Positions 8,986-16,380 of a stretch of 64,000 nt of DNA are shown here, one piece after another. The stretch lies in the IMG/VR virus record IMGVR_UViG_3300033049_000066, positions 62,001-126,000 of that record. One strand, written 5' to 3'. The notes under the pieces are model-generated. The model was not told where the DNA came from. It saw nothing but the letters and a program-made list of their open reading frames with translations, and did not search any database. The translations under genes and the position numbers were made by a program. The DNA is from a virus. Numbering within the stretch: position 1 is the stretch's first letter; the number at the start of each line of letters is the position of its first letter.

Positions 8986-9660
8986 ATGGCGAGAATAAAA
9001 CATCATTATGAATTTATCTCAGGAATATCCATTGACGGCGAAGTATATTTTAACAAATACTCATTAATGATAGACTTGTATACACTTAGTGGAATCCCGG
9101 CTGATCAGAATGTAGCAATAGATCGCATGTCGTACTTTATACATAACACCGTCGCACGTAGTATTTTCATCAATGAGGCAGATACGAAAAACATAAAATT
9201 GTTAACGAAGGCTGGCCTGCCGGTGCTAACAGTACCCGAGCCGGGTGCGTTTGACCCAGTGGTACTGGCGGTAATTGTAACAAAACTGAACGCTATACTT
9301 GAAGATGTCCTCGTCATCACCACGGCAGAATTGATGAGTGAAATCAACGGTGCGATGACTCACGTCTGGGAGGTGATAGATCTCGAGGACGAAATTCACA
9401 GCATGGTGAATGGCGACGACGATACAAGATGGTGGTCATCCCCTGACCCACGCTTTGGTTCATACCCTGCCGGAATCGACGTAGATAAAATTGAGGAAAA
9501 GTCGCCATTTCCGTTGACATGGGAAATGCTCGACCTCGAGTGGGCTGGTGAATATGTAGACGAGACCGTGACGTACACTGCCGAGCCATCAACGAGCAAA
9601 TCAAGAAAAAAAGGCGTAATTATTAAAGCTAACTTTAACCGTGACACACCTAAGAAATGA
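8986..9660 (+). CDS. hypothetical protein
   Basis: 224 residues, with ATG preceded by AGGAGAACTGC. It is helical in the middle (VVLAVIVTKLNAILEDVLVI), followed by a Trp-rich segment (TRWWSSPDP) and a basic tail (TSKSRKKGVIIKANFN). No signal peptide or catalytic motif is recognised. The stop overlaps the next ATG (ATGA at 9657), so the two products are probably made together. Its place between small conserved genes of the T4-like backbone suggests an assembly or internal role, by context only. Confidence 0.65.
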   Translation: MARIKHHYEFISGISIDGEVYFNKYSLMIDLYTLSGIPADQNVAIDRMSYFIHNTVARSIFINEADTKNIKLLTKAGLPVLTVPEPGAFDPVVLAVIVTKLNAILEDVLVITTAELMSEINGAMTHVWEVIDLEDEIHSMVNGDDDTRWWSSPDPRFGSYPAGIDVDKIEEKSPFPLTWEMLDLEWAGEYVDETVTYTAEPSTSKSRKKGVIIKANFNRDTPKK

Positions 9661-10181
9661 AAACAGATAAGTTCGGTCAGATGATTTATAACGAAGATGA
9701 TGTATTTAATATCTTAATGCACGATGTCAATCCAAATAATCCCAATCATCAACCTGGGCCATTTATAGTTGATGGAAAGCTTACCGTCGTAGAAAAAACA
9801 AATGAAATTGCTGGTTACAATGTGCTTATTGCGCAAGTAGTCGATGATTTGTCTATTGAAGAATTTGACGCGAAAAATCACAAGGAGTGGTTTATGCCGG
9901 ACAGCTACAAAGAAATGGATATAGCAAAGCACGTATTATCACTATGTAAAACAGAACACGAGCTGCAACGATGTGGACAAGAATTATTGATGTATATGGA
10001 AAGGGATCTTTTTGACCTCTTACGGTACATGGTCTACTTAGTAGATACAATGGAATTAAATAATGTAACATGGGGTATTGGGCGCGGGTCAAGTGTCAGT
10101 TCATATGTATTGTACTTATTAAAAGTACATCGCGTAGACAGTATATTTTATAAACTTGACCCTAGTGAATTCCTGCGCTAA
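9657..10181 (+). CDS. orphan DnaE-like (DNA polymerase III alpha) fragment protein
   Basis: 174 residues. The C-terminal half resembles the start of the bacterial replicase DnaE polymerase domain. It has helices ending in LVDTMELNNV, then GIGRGSSVSSYVLYLL (compare the GPGRGSAAGSLVAY motif) and KLDPSEFLR (compare LLFERFLN). It stops just before the point where the PDFD catalytic aspartates would follow, so it cannot be a polymerase. The gene is intact, overlaps its upstream neighbour by ATGA, and looks maintained. It may bind DNA, clamp or host replisome, which is inference. Confidence 0.65.
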   Translation: MKTDKFGQMIYNEDDVFNILMHDVNPNNPNHQPGPFIVDGKLTVVEKTNEIAGYNVLIAQVVDDLSIEEFDAKNHKEWFMPDSYKEMDIAKHVLSLCKTEHELQRCGQELLMYMERDLFDLLRYMVYLVDTMELNNVTWGIGRGSSVSSYVLYLLKVHRVDSIFYKLDPSEFLR

Positions 10182-10184
10182 ATA
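10177..10184 (+). promoter_or_regulatory. late promoter (GCTAAATA)
   Basis: GCTAAATA overlaps the preceding stop codon and stands 26 bases before ATG 10211, with AGAGGAAG as ribosome binding site. Confidence 0.5.
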
Positions 10185-10210
10185 TATCTATATAACAAGA
10201 GGAAGAAAAC

Positions 10211-10585
10211 ATGGCAGGAAAACAGACATATAGGTCAGCAAATGGTCAGACAATTGACATGGAACGAATCATGTTAAAGAATGAAGGCGTGCGGGCAGTT
10301 GGGAACATGAGTGTCAATGCTCGTGGGGATGTAGTCGACAGCAATAATAAAACTATAGAGACACGCTCGGCACAAGTTAATAAGAATTATAGAAAACAAA
10401 CTGCAAACGTCGTAAAAGATACACCAATTAAGTCAAAGATAAATGTAGATAAAGTTGAAGAATCTATTACAGGGCTTGATGAGGTGCAAGAACCAGTTAA
10501 AGAACCAGTTAAAGAACCAGTTAAAGATACTACAAAAAAAGGCGGCCTAGCCGGCGCAATAGCGAAAGCATCCAAAAAGAAATGA
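10211..10585 (+). CDS. hypothetical basic protein with EPVK repeats
   Basis: 124 residues, polar and lysine-rich with few hydrophobic residues, and probably largely disordered. Near the C-terminus three perfect copies of EPVK arise from three perfect 12-base tandem repeats, then a Lys/Ala tail (AIAKASKKK). A late promoter and good ribosome binding site precede it. Small basic late proteins of this type are often packaged or scaffold-associated. Function is not recognised. Confidence 0.65.
   Translation: MAGKQTYRSANGQTIDMERIMLKNEGVRAVGNMSVNARGDVVDSNNKTIETRSAQVNKNYRKQTANVVKDTPIKSKINVDKVEESITGLDEVQEPVKEPVKEPVKDTTKKGGLAGAIAKASKKK
10489..10524 (+). repeat. three perfect 12-bp tandem repeats (AGAACCAGTTAA)
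   Basis: Three identical in-frame copies encode EPVK x3. The copy number is likely to vary by slippage. Confidence 0.9.
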
Positions 10586-10595
10586 GTGAGGAATC

Positions 10596-11018
10596 ATGGC
10601 AACAGTAGTAACATATAGAGCAAATAGCGTACACGCAATTAAAGACCACGTCTTAGTGAAGGGGATGGAATTTAACGAACGCATTACGCAAGGCGGAATC
10701 ATCATACCAGGCGACGACGGAAAGTCCTCAGGAATCAAACCACGATGGGCGGAAGTGATAGCCGTCGGCCCCAAGCAGAAAGATATAAAAGTGGGAGAGT
10801 GGGTGCTAGTGGACCACGGGCGATGGACACGAGGCATCACAATGGTGGTCGGCGGTGAAGATCTTGAGCTACGTCGAGTTGACGTTGACGATATACTTTT
10901 AGTCGATGACGAATCTCACAGCAATGAATCACAGTCCTCTGCGGTCATCGGAGATTCCAACATTCACAGAATTGAAGGGTCGATGCACAATCATGACGGT
11001 GGCGGCATACTTGATTGA
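10596..11018 (+). CDS. GroES-like co-chaperonin of the phage gp31 type
   Basis: 140 residues. The core is recognisable as a GroES beta-barrel: HAIKDHVLVKGMEF, a mobile loop with QGGIIIPGDDG (GroEL-binding III), RWAEVIAVGPKQ, and VGEWVLVDHGRW. After residue ~105 it carries a polar, His/Asp-rich extension absent from bacterial GroES. This matches the GroES-like proteins of T4-like aquatic phages, thought to replace the host cap for folding the major capsid protein. It is clearly different from the bacterial-type GroES at 775, so the phage has two caps. AGTGAGGA provides the ribosome binding site. Confidence 0.85.
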   Translation: MATVVTYRANSVHAIKDHVLVKGMEFNERITQGGIIIPGDDGKSSGIKPRWAEVIAVGPKQKDIKVGEWVLVDHGRWTRGITMVVGGEDLELRRVDVDDILLVDDESHSNESQSSAVIGDSNIHRIEGSMHNHDGGGILD

Positions 11019-11026
11019 GATAAATA
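11019..11026 (+). promoter_or_regulatory. late promoter (GATAAATA), near-leaderless
   Basis: GATAAATA begins right after the preceding stop and ends five bases before ATG 11032. The sequence ATAAATAACATTATGAA recurs exactly at 16369-16385. Confidence 0.55.
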
Positions 11027-11031
11027 ACATT

Positions 11032-11346
11032 ATGAAATCACTAAAACACATTATGGAAGACGTCATTGATGACGACATGCGCGACACCGATAAACGCCGA
11101 GCCCGTCTCAAAGCAGAAGTTGAAGCAGGCATGGTCCCCGGTATTTACAATGCCTCCAGCAACGCAGACCCAGTATACACAATGGGCGACTTAGAAGCAC
11201 TTGGGTGGATGAGTCAAACTTATACACACGATAGCAGCGGCGAAGTTGACGGATGGGAACGTGATTACTTCGGCCCCAAACCAGTTAAGATTCTCAACCG
11301 CGCTGGACGCTCACGTGTTCTCAACCCAGGCGATCTCCTAGATTAA
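11032..11346 (+). CDS. conserved hypothetical late protein with MKSLKHIMED leader
   Basis: 104 residues from ATG 11032; a longer in-frame reading from 10906 overlaps the groES-like gene and is less likely. The N-terminus (MKSLKHIMEDVIDDDM) resembles the short helical leaders of phage head-internal proteins. The middle contains YTMGDLEALGWMSQTY and the C-terminus KILNRAGRSRVLNPGDLLD. Expression from a late promoter supports a virion role. No catalytic motif was found. Confidence 0.65.
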   Translation: MKSLKHIMEDVIDDDMRDTDKRRARLKAEVEAGMVPGIYNASSNADPVYTMGDLEALGWMSQTYTHDSSGEVDGWERDYFGPKPVKILNRAGRSRVLNPGDLLD

Positions 11347-11364
11347 ATTACTTAGCCAGACTAC

Positions 11365-11394
11365 TTGACCTCCTCCCTGGACTTATGTTACAAT
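11365..11394 (+). promoter_or_regulatory. sigma70-type promoter for gene 44
   Basis: TTGACC at 11365-11370 and TACAAT at 11389-11394 have an 18-base spacer. The ribosome binding site TAGGAGAT precedes ATG 11414. Confidence 0.7.
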
Positions 11395-11413
11395 AAGCCA
11401 TAGGAGATTTTTA

Positions 11414-12346
11414 ATGGCAATAAAACAATTATGGACGGAATTATACCGGCCTAGCACAGTAGACGGATATGTTTTTCGAGACGACGCACAAAAAGTACAA
11501 ATTGAGAAGTGGATAGAAGAAAAATCAATTCCGCATCTTTTATTTAGCGGACCGGCCGGGACAGGGAAGACGTCACTTGCTAAGATTTTAATCAACGGCT
11601 GCGACGTTAACGAGTTTGACGTTAAGGAAATCAACGCAAGTAGAGACAACGGCGTAGATTACATTCGCGACACAATCGAAGGCTTCGTGCAGACAATGCC
11701 ATTTGGTGAATTTAAGGTGGTACTCTTAGATGAAGCAGATTATCTATCACCAAACGCACAAGCGGTACTTCGCGGCTTGATGGAAAAGTACGCACAATCA
11801 GCTCGCTTTATTTTAACGTGTAACTTTCCAAACAAAATTATCGGTGCCCTGCATTCACGCTGCCAGGGATTTCACATCAATAAAATTGACCCAACAGAAT
11901 TTACAGCACGGGTCGCAGAGGTTTGCATCGCCGAGGAAGTTGAATTCGACCTCGACACTTTAGACAGCTATGTAAAATCAACGTACCCGGACTTGCGAAA
12001 ATGTTTGAATCTTGTGCAAATGAATTCAACAACAGGCAAGCTAGACCAAGCTAACGTCAATGATACAGGCGGTGGAAGTGATGAGTGGAAACTCGCTGCG
12101 GTCGGACTGATGAAACAGCAGAAGTACACAAAGGCACGAGAAGTTATATGCGCAAGTATACGCCCAGAGGAGATTGAAGGCGTATACAGATGGATGTACG
12201 AGACACTTGAGCTATGGGGCGACACAGAAGAAAAACAAGATGCGGCGATACTAGTTATCCGCACCGGGTTAGTGAACCACACGCTAGTGGCCGACCCTGA
12301 AATAAACCTTGCTGCTTGCCTCATTGAATTAACACAACTAGATTAA
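11414..12346 (+). CDS. 44: clamp loader large subunit gp44 (AAA+)
   Basis: 310 residues (T4 gp44 is 319). It contains GPAGTGKTS (Walker A, residues 46-54), VVLLDEADYL (Walker B, about 103), the sensor-1 region LTCNFPNKI, and the SRC motif in LHSRCQGFHI, which supplies the arginine finger as in RFC/gp44 proteins. With gp62 it opens the sliding clamp gp45 (41499) and loads it on primer-template for gp43 (38679). The small subunit gp62 is not recognisable nearby. The gene ends with tandem TAA TAA followed by the next ribosome binding site. Confidence 0.95.
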   Translation: MAIKQLWTELYRPSTVDGYVFRDDAQKVQIEKWIEEKSIPHLLFSGPAGTGKTSLAKILINGCDVNEFDVKEINASRDNGVDYIRDTIEGFVQTMPFGEFKVVLLDEADYLSPNAQAVLRGLMEKYAQSARFILTCNFPNKIIGALHSRCQGFHINKIDPTEFTARVAEVCIAEEVEFDLDTLDSYVKSTYPDLRKCLNLVQMNSTTGKLDQANVNDTGGGSDEWKLAAVGLMKQQKYTKAREVICASIRPEEIEGVYRWMYETLELWGDTEEKQDAAILVIRTGLVNHTLVADPEINLAACLIELTQLD

Positions 12347-12358
12347 TAAGGAGAACAC

Positions 12359-12721
12359 ATGAGATATTTTATAGTATCGTACTACAAGCAACCAACCGGC
12401 AAGATTAATGAAGCAGTTAAACTTGACACAAAAGTTAGAATGAAAGACTTACAGCAATCATCCGTCATCCTGGACTACAAAACTCGCAAGGTCGTCAAGT
12501 CCAACTTTGAGGAAGAGCTCGGCAAAGACAGGCAGCACGACTTCGAGACCATCCACGATTTTTACAAAGGGCACTACACGCAACTAATTTCACAGCTCGA
12601 AGCGAAGTACGAGGTCCTTCAGCAAGCCCTAGACATGGCGAAAACTATTGTAGACGAAGAAAACATTGAGAAAGTGACAAAAACCTTGGAAAATGCTGCG
12701 AAGGACGAAGCAGGTGTTTAA
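12359..12721 (+). CDS. conserved T4-like hypothetical protein
   Basis: 120 residues. The N-terminus (MRYFIVSYYKQPTGKINEAV) and the segment LQQSSVILDYKTRKVVK are typical of a small protein family widely kept in T4-like aquatic phages. The C-terminal half is helical and charged. It directly follows gp44 with a strong AAGGAGA ribosome binding site. I do not see similarity to gp62 despite the position. Function unknown. Confidence 0.7.
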   Translation: MRYFIVSYYKQPTGKINEAVKLDTKVRMKDLQQSSVILDYKTRKVVKSNFEEELGKDRQHDFETIHDFYKGHYTQLISQLEAKYEVLQQALDMAKTIVDEENIEKVTKTLENAAKDEAGV

Positions 12722-12980
12722 TGGTCCGCTAGCGATGATGGCAGCATTTTGCGTGGTGAGCCTGCGGGCATTTCAGCAGCAAAATGTCATTCACGGATAT
12801 TATAAGTGGGCAGCCGCCACAAGTTATGCCCTGGCGTTTGCTGACATCGCCATCGTGCTGGCTGTGGTTCAAATTGGCTGGTCGGCTGTATTGTGGATTG
12901 GAAGCGGCGGCGCACTAGGCGTAACATTTGCGATGTTTATACATAAAAAGTACATATATAAAGAACGTGCATCAAATTAA
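12714..12980 (+). CDS. small membrane protein, three predicted TM helices
   Basis: 88 residues from GTG 12714, which has AAGGA eight bases upstream; ATG 12693 is an alternative. Hydrophobic segments fall near residues 7-20, 32-51 and 55-76, and a short basic tail (HKKYIYKERASN) should face the cytoplasm. Proteins of this layout follow gp44-region genes in other T4-like phages. It overlaps the upstream gene and ends with TAA TAA opposite the 3' end of the convergent Fe-S carrier gene, which it overlaps by four bases. Confidence 0.65.
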   Translation: MFNGPLAMMAAFCVVSLRAFQQQNVIHGYYKWAAATSYALAFADIAIVLAVVQIGWSAVLWIGSGGALGVTFAMFIHKKYIYKERASN

Positions 12981-13348
12981 TAATTACTACCACCAGCTGC
13001 GCTACAGCCACCGCAAGATCCGCCTTGTGCTGTATTTGAAAAAGCATTTTTAAATACAAAATGCGGATCGTTAGTTTTATCGTTGTAGTCGATTTGTACG
13101 CCACGCAAGAAACTTAGTGCCACGGCGTCGATATATAATAACAATCCATTTTGTTTAAGCACTGCATCGTACTCTGATGGCTTGTCAGAGAATGTCATTC
13201 CGTAAGTCATACCAGAACATCCACCTCCCGAAACAAAAATTCTTACACCGGTCTTATCATCTTCTTCTGCGATATATTGTACCAATGTTTCTGTAGCTAG
13301 ATCTGACACAATGACTTCGTCTGTTAATTTTGTTATAAATTTTGACAT
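12977..13348 (-). CDS. A-type iron-sulfur carrier (HesB/ErpA family), second copy
   Basis: 123 residues on the minus strand. GGGCSGMTYGMTF near residue 42 and the C-terminal SCGGC supply the three family cysteines, but the last pair is CGGC instead of the usual CGC. The C-terminal tail (SAAGGSNY) is extended. It probably carries Fe-S clusters like its relative at 7996, though the altered spacing may change cluster type. It is convergent with the upstream plus-strand operon and follows the secreted protein gene (13351) by two bases on the minus strand. Confidence 0.85.
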   Translation of the reverse strand: MSKFITKLTDEVIVSDLATETLVQYIAEEDDKTGVRIFVSGGGCSGMTYGMTFSDKPSEYDAVLKQNGLLLYIDAVALSFLRGVQIDYNDKTNDPHFVFKNAFSNTAQGGSCGGCSAAGGSNY

Positions 13349-13350
13349 TA

Positions 13351-14196
13351 CTAATCAATCACCGGTGGTTTTGGTAGTGCGGTTATCACTGCACTTGTAT
13401 CAGCTGAGATTGTAAAATTATCTATATAGAAATACGTGTTCTCATCGAATCCTGAATTCGACCAGCCAAAAATATACCCAGCGTCAAACCCTGTAATACC
13501 ATTGTCGGAATACCAATGCCCATTATGTATGTTGATTATCTTTGTAGTTATTCCGTTGCCGTTGGTCTTCCAGATTTCGTAAACACCGTCATTGTTTGCA
13601 CTGGTCGCATACTTCATGTGTATTTTCAAATGCATCCATTTGCCACGGTCCGCCCGTACAATGCCATTACTGGTTTGCCCGTTGCTACAAGTGCTACACC
13701 ACCAATTTACTGTATTCTTCTGACCATTTAATCCGTTCCGATGGTAGGCAATAAATCTACTGGTTCCATCACTATTTGCCCACAAATGTCCACCAAGTTT
13801 CGTAACAGTTTTATCACGATACTCACCTGTCCACATCCATACATAGGCTTTGTTGTTATCTGATCCAGGACCCTTGCGATGATAGTAATTTGATGGGACA
13901 TACAGATCATATTCGATCCACAACTCTCGATGCCTCGATGTTAGTTTAAACCGTTGTTCGGAAAAAGAGTCTTTGCCTATCGGTACCCCAGGGTAGCTAA
14001 ATTTCAGTGAGTATTTTCCACTTTTCGCCCTATCAGATGAGATGGATGATTTTACACCAGCCTGCCATCTAAATCCACTATTATTAACGAGTGAGCCAGA
14101 TTCAAAGCTAGTGGCATAAATTTCACCGGCTTGAACACTGCTAGCAAATATTAATAATAAAGCAGCAGTAAATTGTAATAATTTGTAAGTAAACAT
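13351..14196 (-). CDS. secreted polysaccharide lyase-like / lectin-fold protein
   Basis: 281 residues. A clear Sec signal peptide (about 1-23, cleavage after SSVQA) is followed by a beta-rich jelly-roll. Motifs such as FSYPGVPIGKD, LWIEYDLYVPSNYYHR, WMHLKIHMKYA and the final YFYIDNFTISAD resemble heparin-lyase-like and concanavalin-type carbohydrate-binding proteins. Catalytic residues cannot be assigned with confidence, so it may bind rather than cleave glycans. A signal peptide is unusual for phage proteins and implies export to periplasm or surface during infection. Two ATAAATA motifs on this strand precede it. Confidence 0.65.
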   Translation of the reverse strand: MFTYKLLQFTAALLLIFASSVQAGEIYATSFESGSLVNNSGFRWQAGVKSSISSDRAKSGKYSLKFSYPGVPIGKDSFSEQRFKLTSRHRELWIEYDLYVPSNYYHRKGPGSDNNKAYVWMWTGEYRDKTVTKLGGHLWANSDGTSRFIAYHRNGLNGQKNTVNWWCSTCSNGQTSNGIVRADRGKWMHLKIHMKYATSANNDGVYEIWKTNGNGITTKIINIHNGHWYSDNGITGFDAGYIFGWSNSGFDENTYFYIDNFTISADTSAVITALPKPPVID

Positions 14197-14230
14197 AATT
14201 TTATCCTAGTTGGGCAGTAATCTGCCATAG

Positions 14231-14238
14231 TATTTATG
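14231..14238 (-). promoter_or_regulatory. late promoter (CATAAATA, minus strand)
   Basis: CATAAATA on the minus strand, 34 bases before the start codon at 14196. A second CATAAATA lies at 14262-14269, over the stop of the phoH fragment. Confidence 0.55.
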
Positions 14239-14264
14239 CCGTTTTTGCTAGCTAATGAGGATAT

Positions 14265-14507
14265 TTATGCTATGTCTGCGTACATTCCTAGCACCGCGCC
14301 GATGATCTTGTGACGTTGTATGTCACAAGCGGTAAGCTCGCAGGTCGTGATCCCACCAACGGGGCTGTTGAGACGTTCGCACAGATCTATAAGCCCATTG
14401 TCTTTCTTACGTTTGTCAGTCTGTTCCACATCGCCAGTCACTACGATTTTACTACCCTCGCCTATGCGGGTGAGGAGCATTTTCATCTGACCGGGAGTAG
14501 CGTTCTG
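14265..14507 (-). pseudogene. phoH: phoH 3'-terminal fragment displaced by a homing endonuclease
   Basis: On the minus strand this encodes about 80 residues homologous to the C-terminal third of the intact PhoH at 15513 (MKMLLTRIGEGSKIVVTGD against MEMLLTRIGKGSKIVITGD). Homology runs upstream through QNATPGQ, the canonical PhoH sequence after the Walker B aspartate and glutamate, and stops at 14507 with an in-frame TAG just beyond. The fragment has no Walker A and cannot be an active ATPase. Translation from the internal ATG near 14486 is conceivable. The homing endonuclease's late promoter starts two bases away. Confidence 0.8.
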
Positions 14508-14508
14508 C

Positions 14509-14516
14509 TATAAATA
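14509..14516 (+). promoter_or_regulatory. perfect late promoter (TATAAATA) for the homing endonuclease
   Basis: Exact T4 late consensus TATAAATA, five bases before ATG 14522 and two bases from the end of phoH homology, so it probably arrived with the endonuclease gene. Confidence 0.7.
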
Positions 14517-14521
14517 AAAGT

Positions 14522-15535
14522 ATGGACATCTATAAACATTTATGCACGAAGCCTCATAATTCACACCATCTCAAGCGTTATTATCAATTTTTGATTGAAT
14601 GCAGAGAACACAATGTGACTATCATAACTAATAAAGAAGTACACCATATATGCCCTAAGGCATCTGATTTATTTCCGGAGTTTAGTAATCTAAATTTGTA
14701 TGACTGGAATAAAATTGAGTTAACCTATCGTCAACATTTAATCGCACATTGGATGCTCTGGAAAGCGTATGGTGGCTCACAAGCCTACGCATTCTATGCA
14801 ATGAACAATCAAGTGAGCAAACGAGATGGGTGTAGAGTATGTCATAGTAAAATATATGAACAGGCTAAACTTGATGCTAGTATTACAATATCAAATACAA
14901 ACAGAGGATTCGCAGTATATGTTGATTCTGAAGGGCACAAAATTCGGTGCAAAATTAATGATTACCGAGTTAAAAATGGAACGTTGACATCGACTAGCAA
15001 AGGCCGCCAGTATACAGCACGTAGTGAAGAATCAAGAGCCCGGACTAGTGCATCTCTTAAAGGTAAGACTTACGGGCCTATGCAGGTTAGGCATCGGATA
15101 TTACGAAGAAAAATAAAAGTCCAGAAAGAATTGTTTTTCGATCAAAAAGAATATAAGTTTGAAATGATAGATAACTTGTATATTAATGCAAATCATATAA
15201 AGGTATTTACAAACGGCAGGCAGGTGTGGAACACCGACGGTAAGTATCGGCGGGTTAGCATAAAATTACCAATTTCTCCTCCTGGATGGTCATTTATTAA
15301 TCCTAAAATAATAATCAAGGCATTGGATATTACCGACACTAACTTTACAAGTTATATTGAGTGTTTCGGGACCGATTTGCCAAGTAAATATCATACACTA
15401 AGTTTATGCAAAATAGGAAAAGTGATGTTATATTGCACAACATTAATGAAAAATATTTACATTGACAAGGACAGTATTGCTACATACGGAATTCCCAGTA
15501 ATTGTACTCTGCCTAATCGCTGTACATTGCGATAA
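14522..15535 (+). CDS. HNH homing endonuclease
   Basis: 337 residues. The HNH core is at about 40-80: EVHHICPKA (first His pair), the NLNLYDWNKIELT region and RQHLIAHWMLWKAYGG. A possible zinc pair follows (CRVCHS), then a NUMOD3-like DNA-binding patch (SEESRARTSASLKGK, about 177-192), and a C-terminal region of unknown fold. Such enzymes cut an intron- or insert-less allele and spread by repair. The gene lies between an intact phoH and a phoH fragment, both on the opposite strand, and its 3' end overlaps the 3' end of the intact phoH by 23 bases. Confidence 0.9.
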   Translation: MDIYKHLCTKPHNSHHLKRYYQFLIECREHNVTIITNKEVHHICPKASDLFPEFSNLNLYDWNKIELTYRQHLIAHWMLWKAYGGSQAYAFYAMNNQVSKRDGCRVCHSKIYEQAKLDASITISNTNRGFAVYVDSEGHKIRCKINDYRVKNGTLTSTSKGRQYTARSEESRARTSASLKGKTYGPMQVRHRILRRKIKVQKELFFDQKEYKFEMIDNLYINANHIKVFTNGRQVWNTDGKYRRVSIKLPISPPGWSFINPKIIIKALDITDTNFTSYIECFGTDLPSKYHTLSLCKIGKVMLYCTTLMKNIYIDKDSIATYGIPSNCTLPNRCTLR

Positions 15536-16244
15536 TACTATCAATTATTGGGTGCCTGCAAATATCCTTTCGTTCCAGCTGACACGCTGCAATTGCTTTA
15601 TTCGGGTGTTGTTTTAACCGAGCTAATAGATCGGTTAACCCGTTACCTTTTGTAAATTTCTTATCGACTTGCTCAAGATCTCCGGTTATTACGATTTTAC
15701 TTCCTTTGCCGATACGTGTTAGCAGCATCTCCATTTGATTAACTGATGTCGACTGAAACTCATCACCGATGATCCACGAGTGCTTGAAGGTACGACCCCT
15801 CATGAATGCTAGCGGAGCGATTTCCACGACCCCGGTCTCGAGCATTTTTGTAATTTCAAACGCGGAGTAATATTCGCGCATGACATCCAACAGGGGGCGC
15901 GTCCAGGGTGCCATCTTTTCTTCGAGTGTACCAGGTAAGAATCCGTGTTTTTCATCCTCAACGCCGACAGCTGGCCTAGTTAGCACGATACGTTCTATCT
16001 CACTTAGTCGTAATTTTTTAATCGCAGCTAGCATAGCAAGATAAGTCTTACCTGTGCCTGCCGGCCCATGCGCAATGACTATATCTTGCGTATCGTCTAG
16101 TAAGCCTATTATGTATTTTTCCTGGTTGAGCGATTTTGGAATTAGCTGAGTATCTCTAGCCTTGGTTTTTGCTTTTACAGCGTCATTGAAACTGACGACA
16201 CTGCGGGAATTCTTGTGTTGCATTTTCTTTCTAGGTTTTGCCAA
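15513..16244 (-). CDS. phoH: PhoH-like ATPase
   Basis: 243 residues on the minus strand, starting at TTG 16244 with GGAGA seven bases upstream; no in-frame ATG is nearby. Walker A is AHGPAGTGKTYLA (about 58-70). RPAVGVEDEKHGFLPG is the characteristic PhoH segment. The Walker B region reads IIGDEFQSTSVNQME where most relatives have DEAQNATPGQMK, a notable deviation at the position where the downstream fragment breaks. PhoH proteins are cytoplasmic P-loop ATPases common in aquatic phages; the function is unsettled (RNA or phosphate-stress roles proposed). Confidence 0.92.
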   Translation of the reverse strand: MAKPRKKMQHKNSRSVVSFNDAVKAKTKARDTQLIPKSLNQEKYIIGLLDDTQDIVIAHGPAGTGKTYLAMLAAIKKLRLSEIERIVLTRPAVGVEDEKHGFLPGTLEEKMAPWTRPLLDVMREYYSAFEITKMLETGVVEIAPLAFMRGRTFKHSWIIGDEFQSTSVNQMEMLLTRIGKGSKIVITGDLEQVDKKFTKGNGLTDLLARLKQHPNKAIAACQLERKDICRHPIIDSIIAMYSD

Positions 16245-16323
16245 TGAATATCTCCTGTGTTGTTAATTTATTTAACAATAAAACCACCACCGCAGTATGA
16301 GCACTTAAATGATGCTTTTCTAT

Positions 16324-16331
16324 GATAAATA
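16324..16331 (+). promoter_or_regulatory. possible late promoter (GATAAATA)
   Basis: GATAAATA in the divergent intergenic region, 49 bases before the start at 16381. A second, better placed motif follows at 16368. Confidence 0.35.
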
Positions 16332-16367
16332 TAGATGGTTCCATTAAATAGCAACCGCACATGAAGT

Positions 16368-16375
16368 CATAAATA
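16368..16375 (+). promoter_or_regulatory. late promoter (CATAAATA), near-leaderless
   Basis: CATAAATA ends five bases before ATG 16381. The 17 bases covering the motif and the start are identical to those at gene 11032. Confidence 0.55.
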
Positions 16376-16380
16376 ACATT

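Noticed and set aside
10906-11031. Extended start for gene 11032
   Set aside because: It overlaps the GroES-like gene by over 100 bases; ATG 11032 directly follows a late promoter motif.
12359-12721. Clamp loader small subunit gp62
   Set aside because: The position after gp44 fits, but length and sequence pattern match another conserved T4-like protein family.
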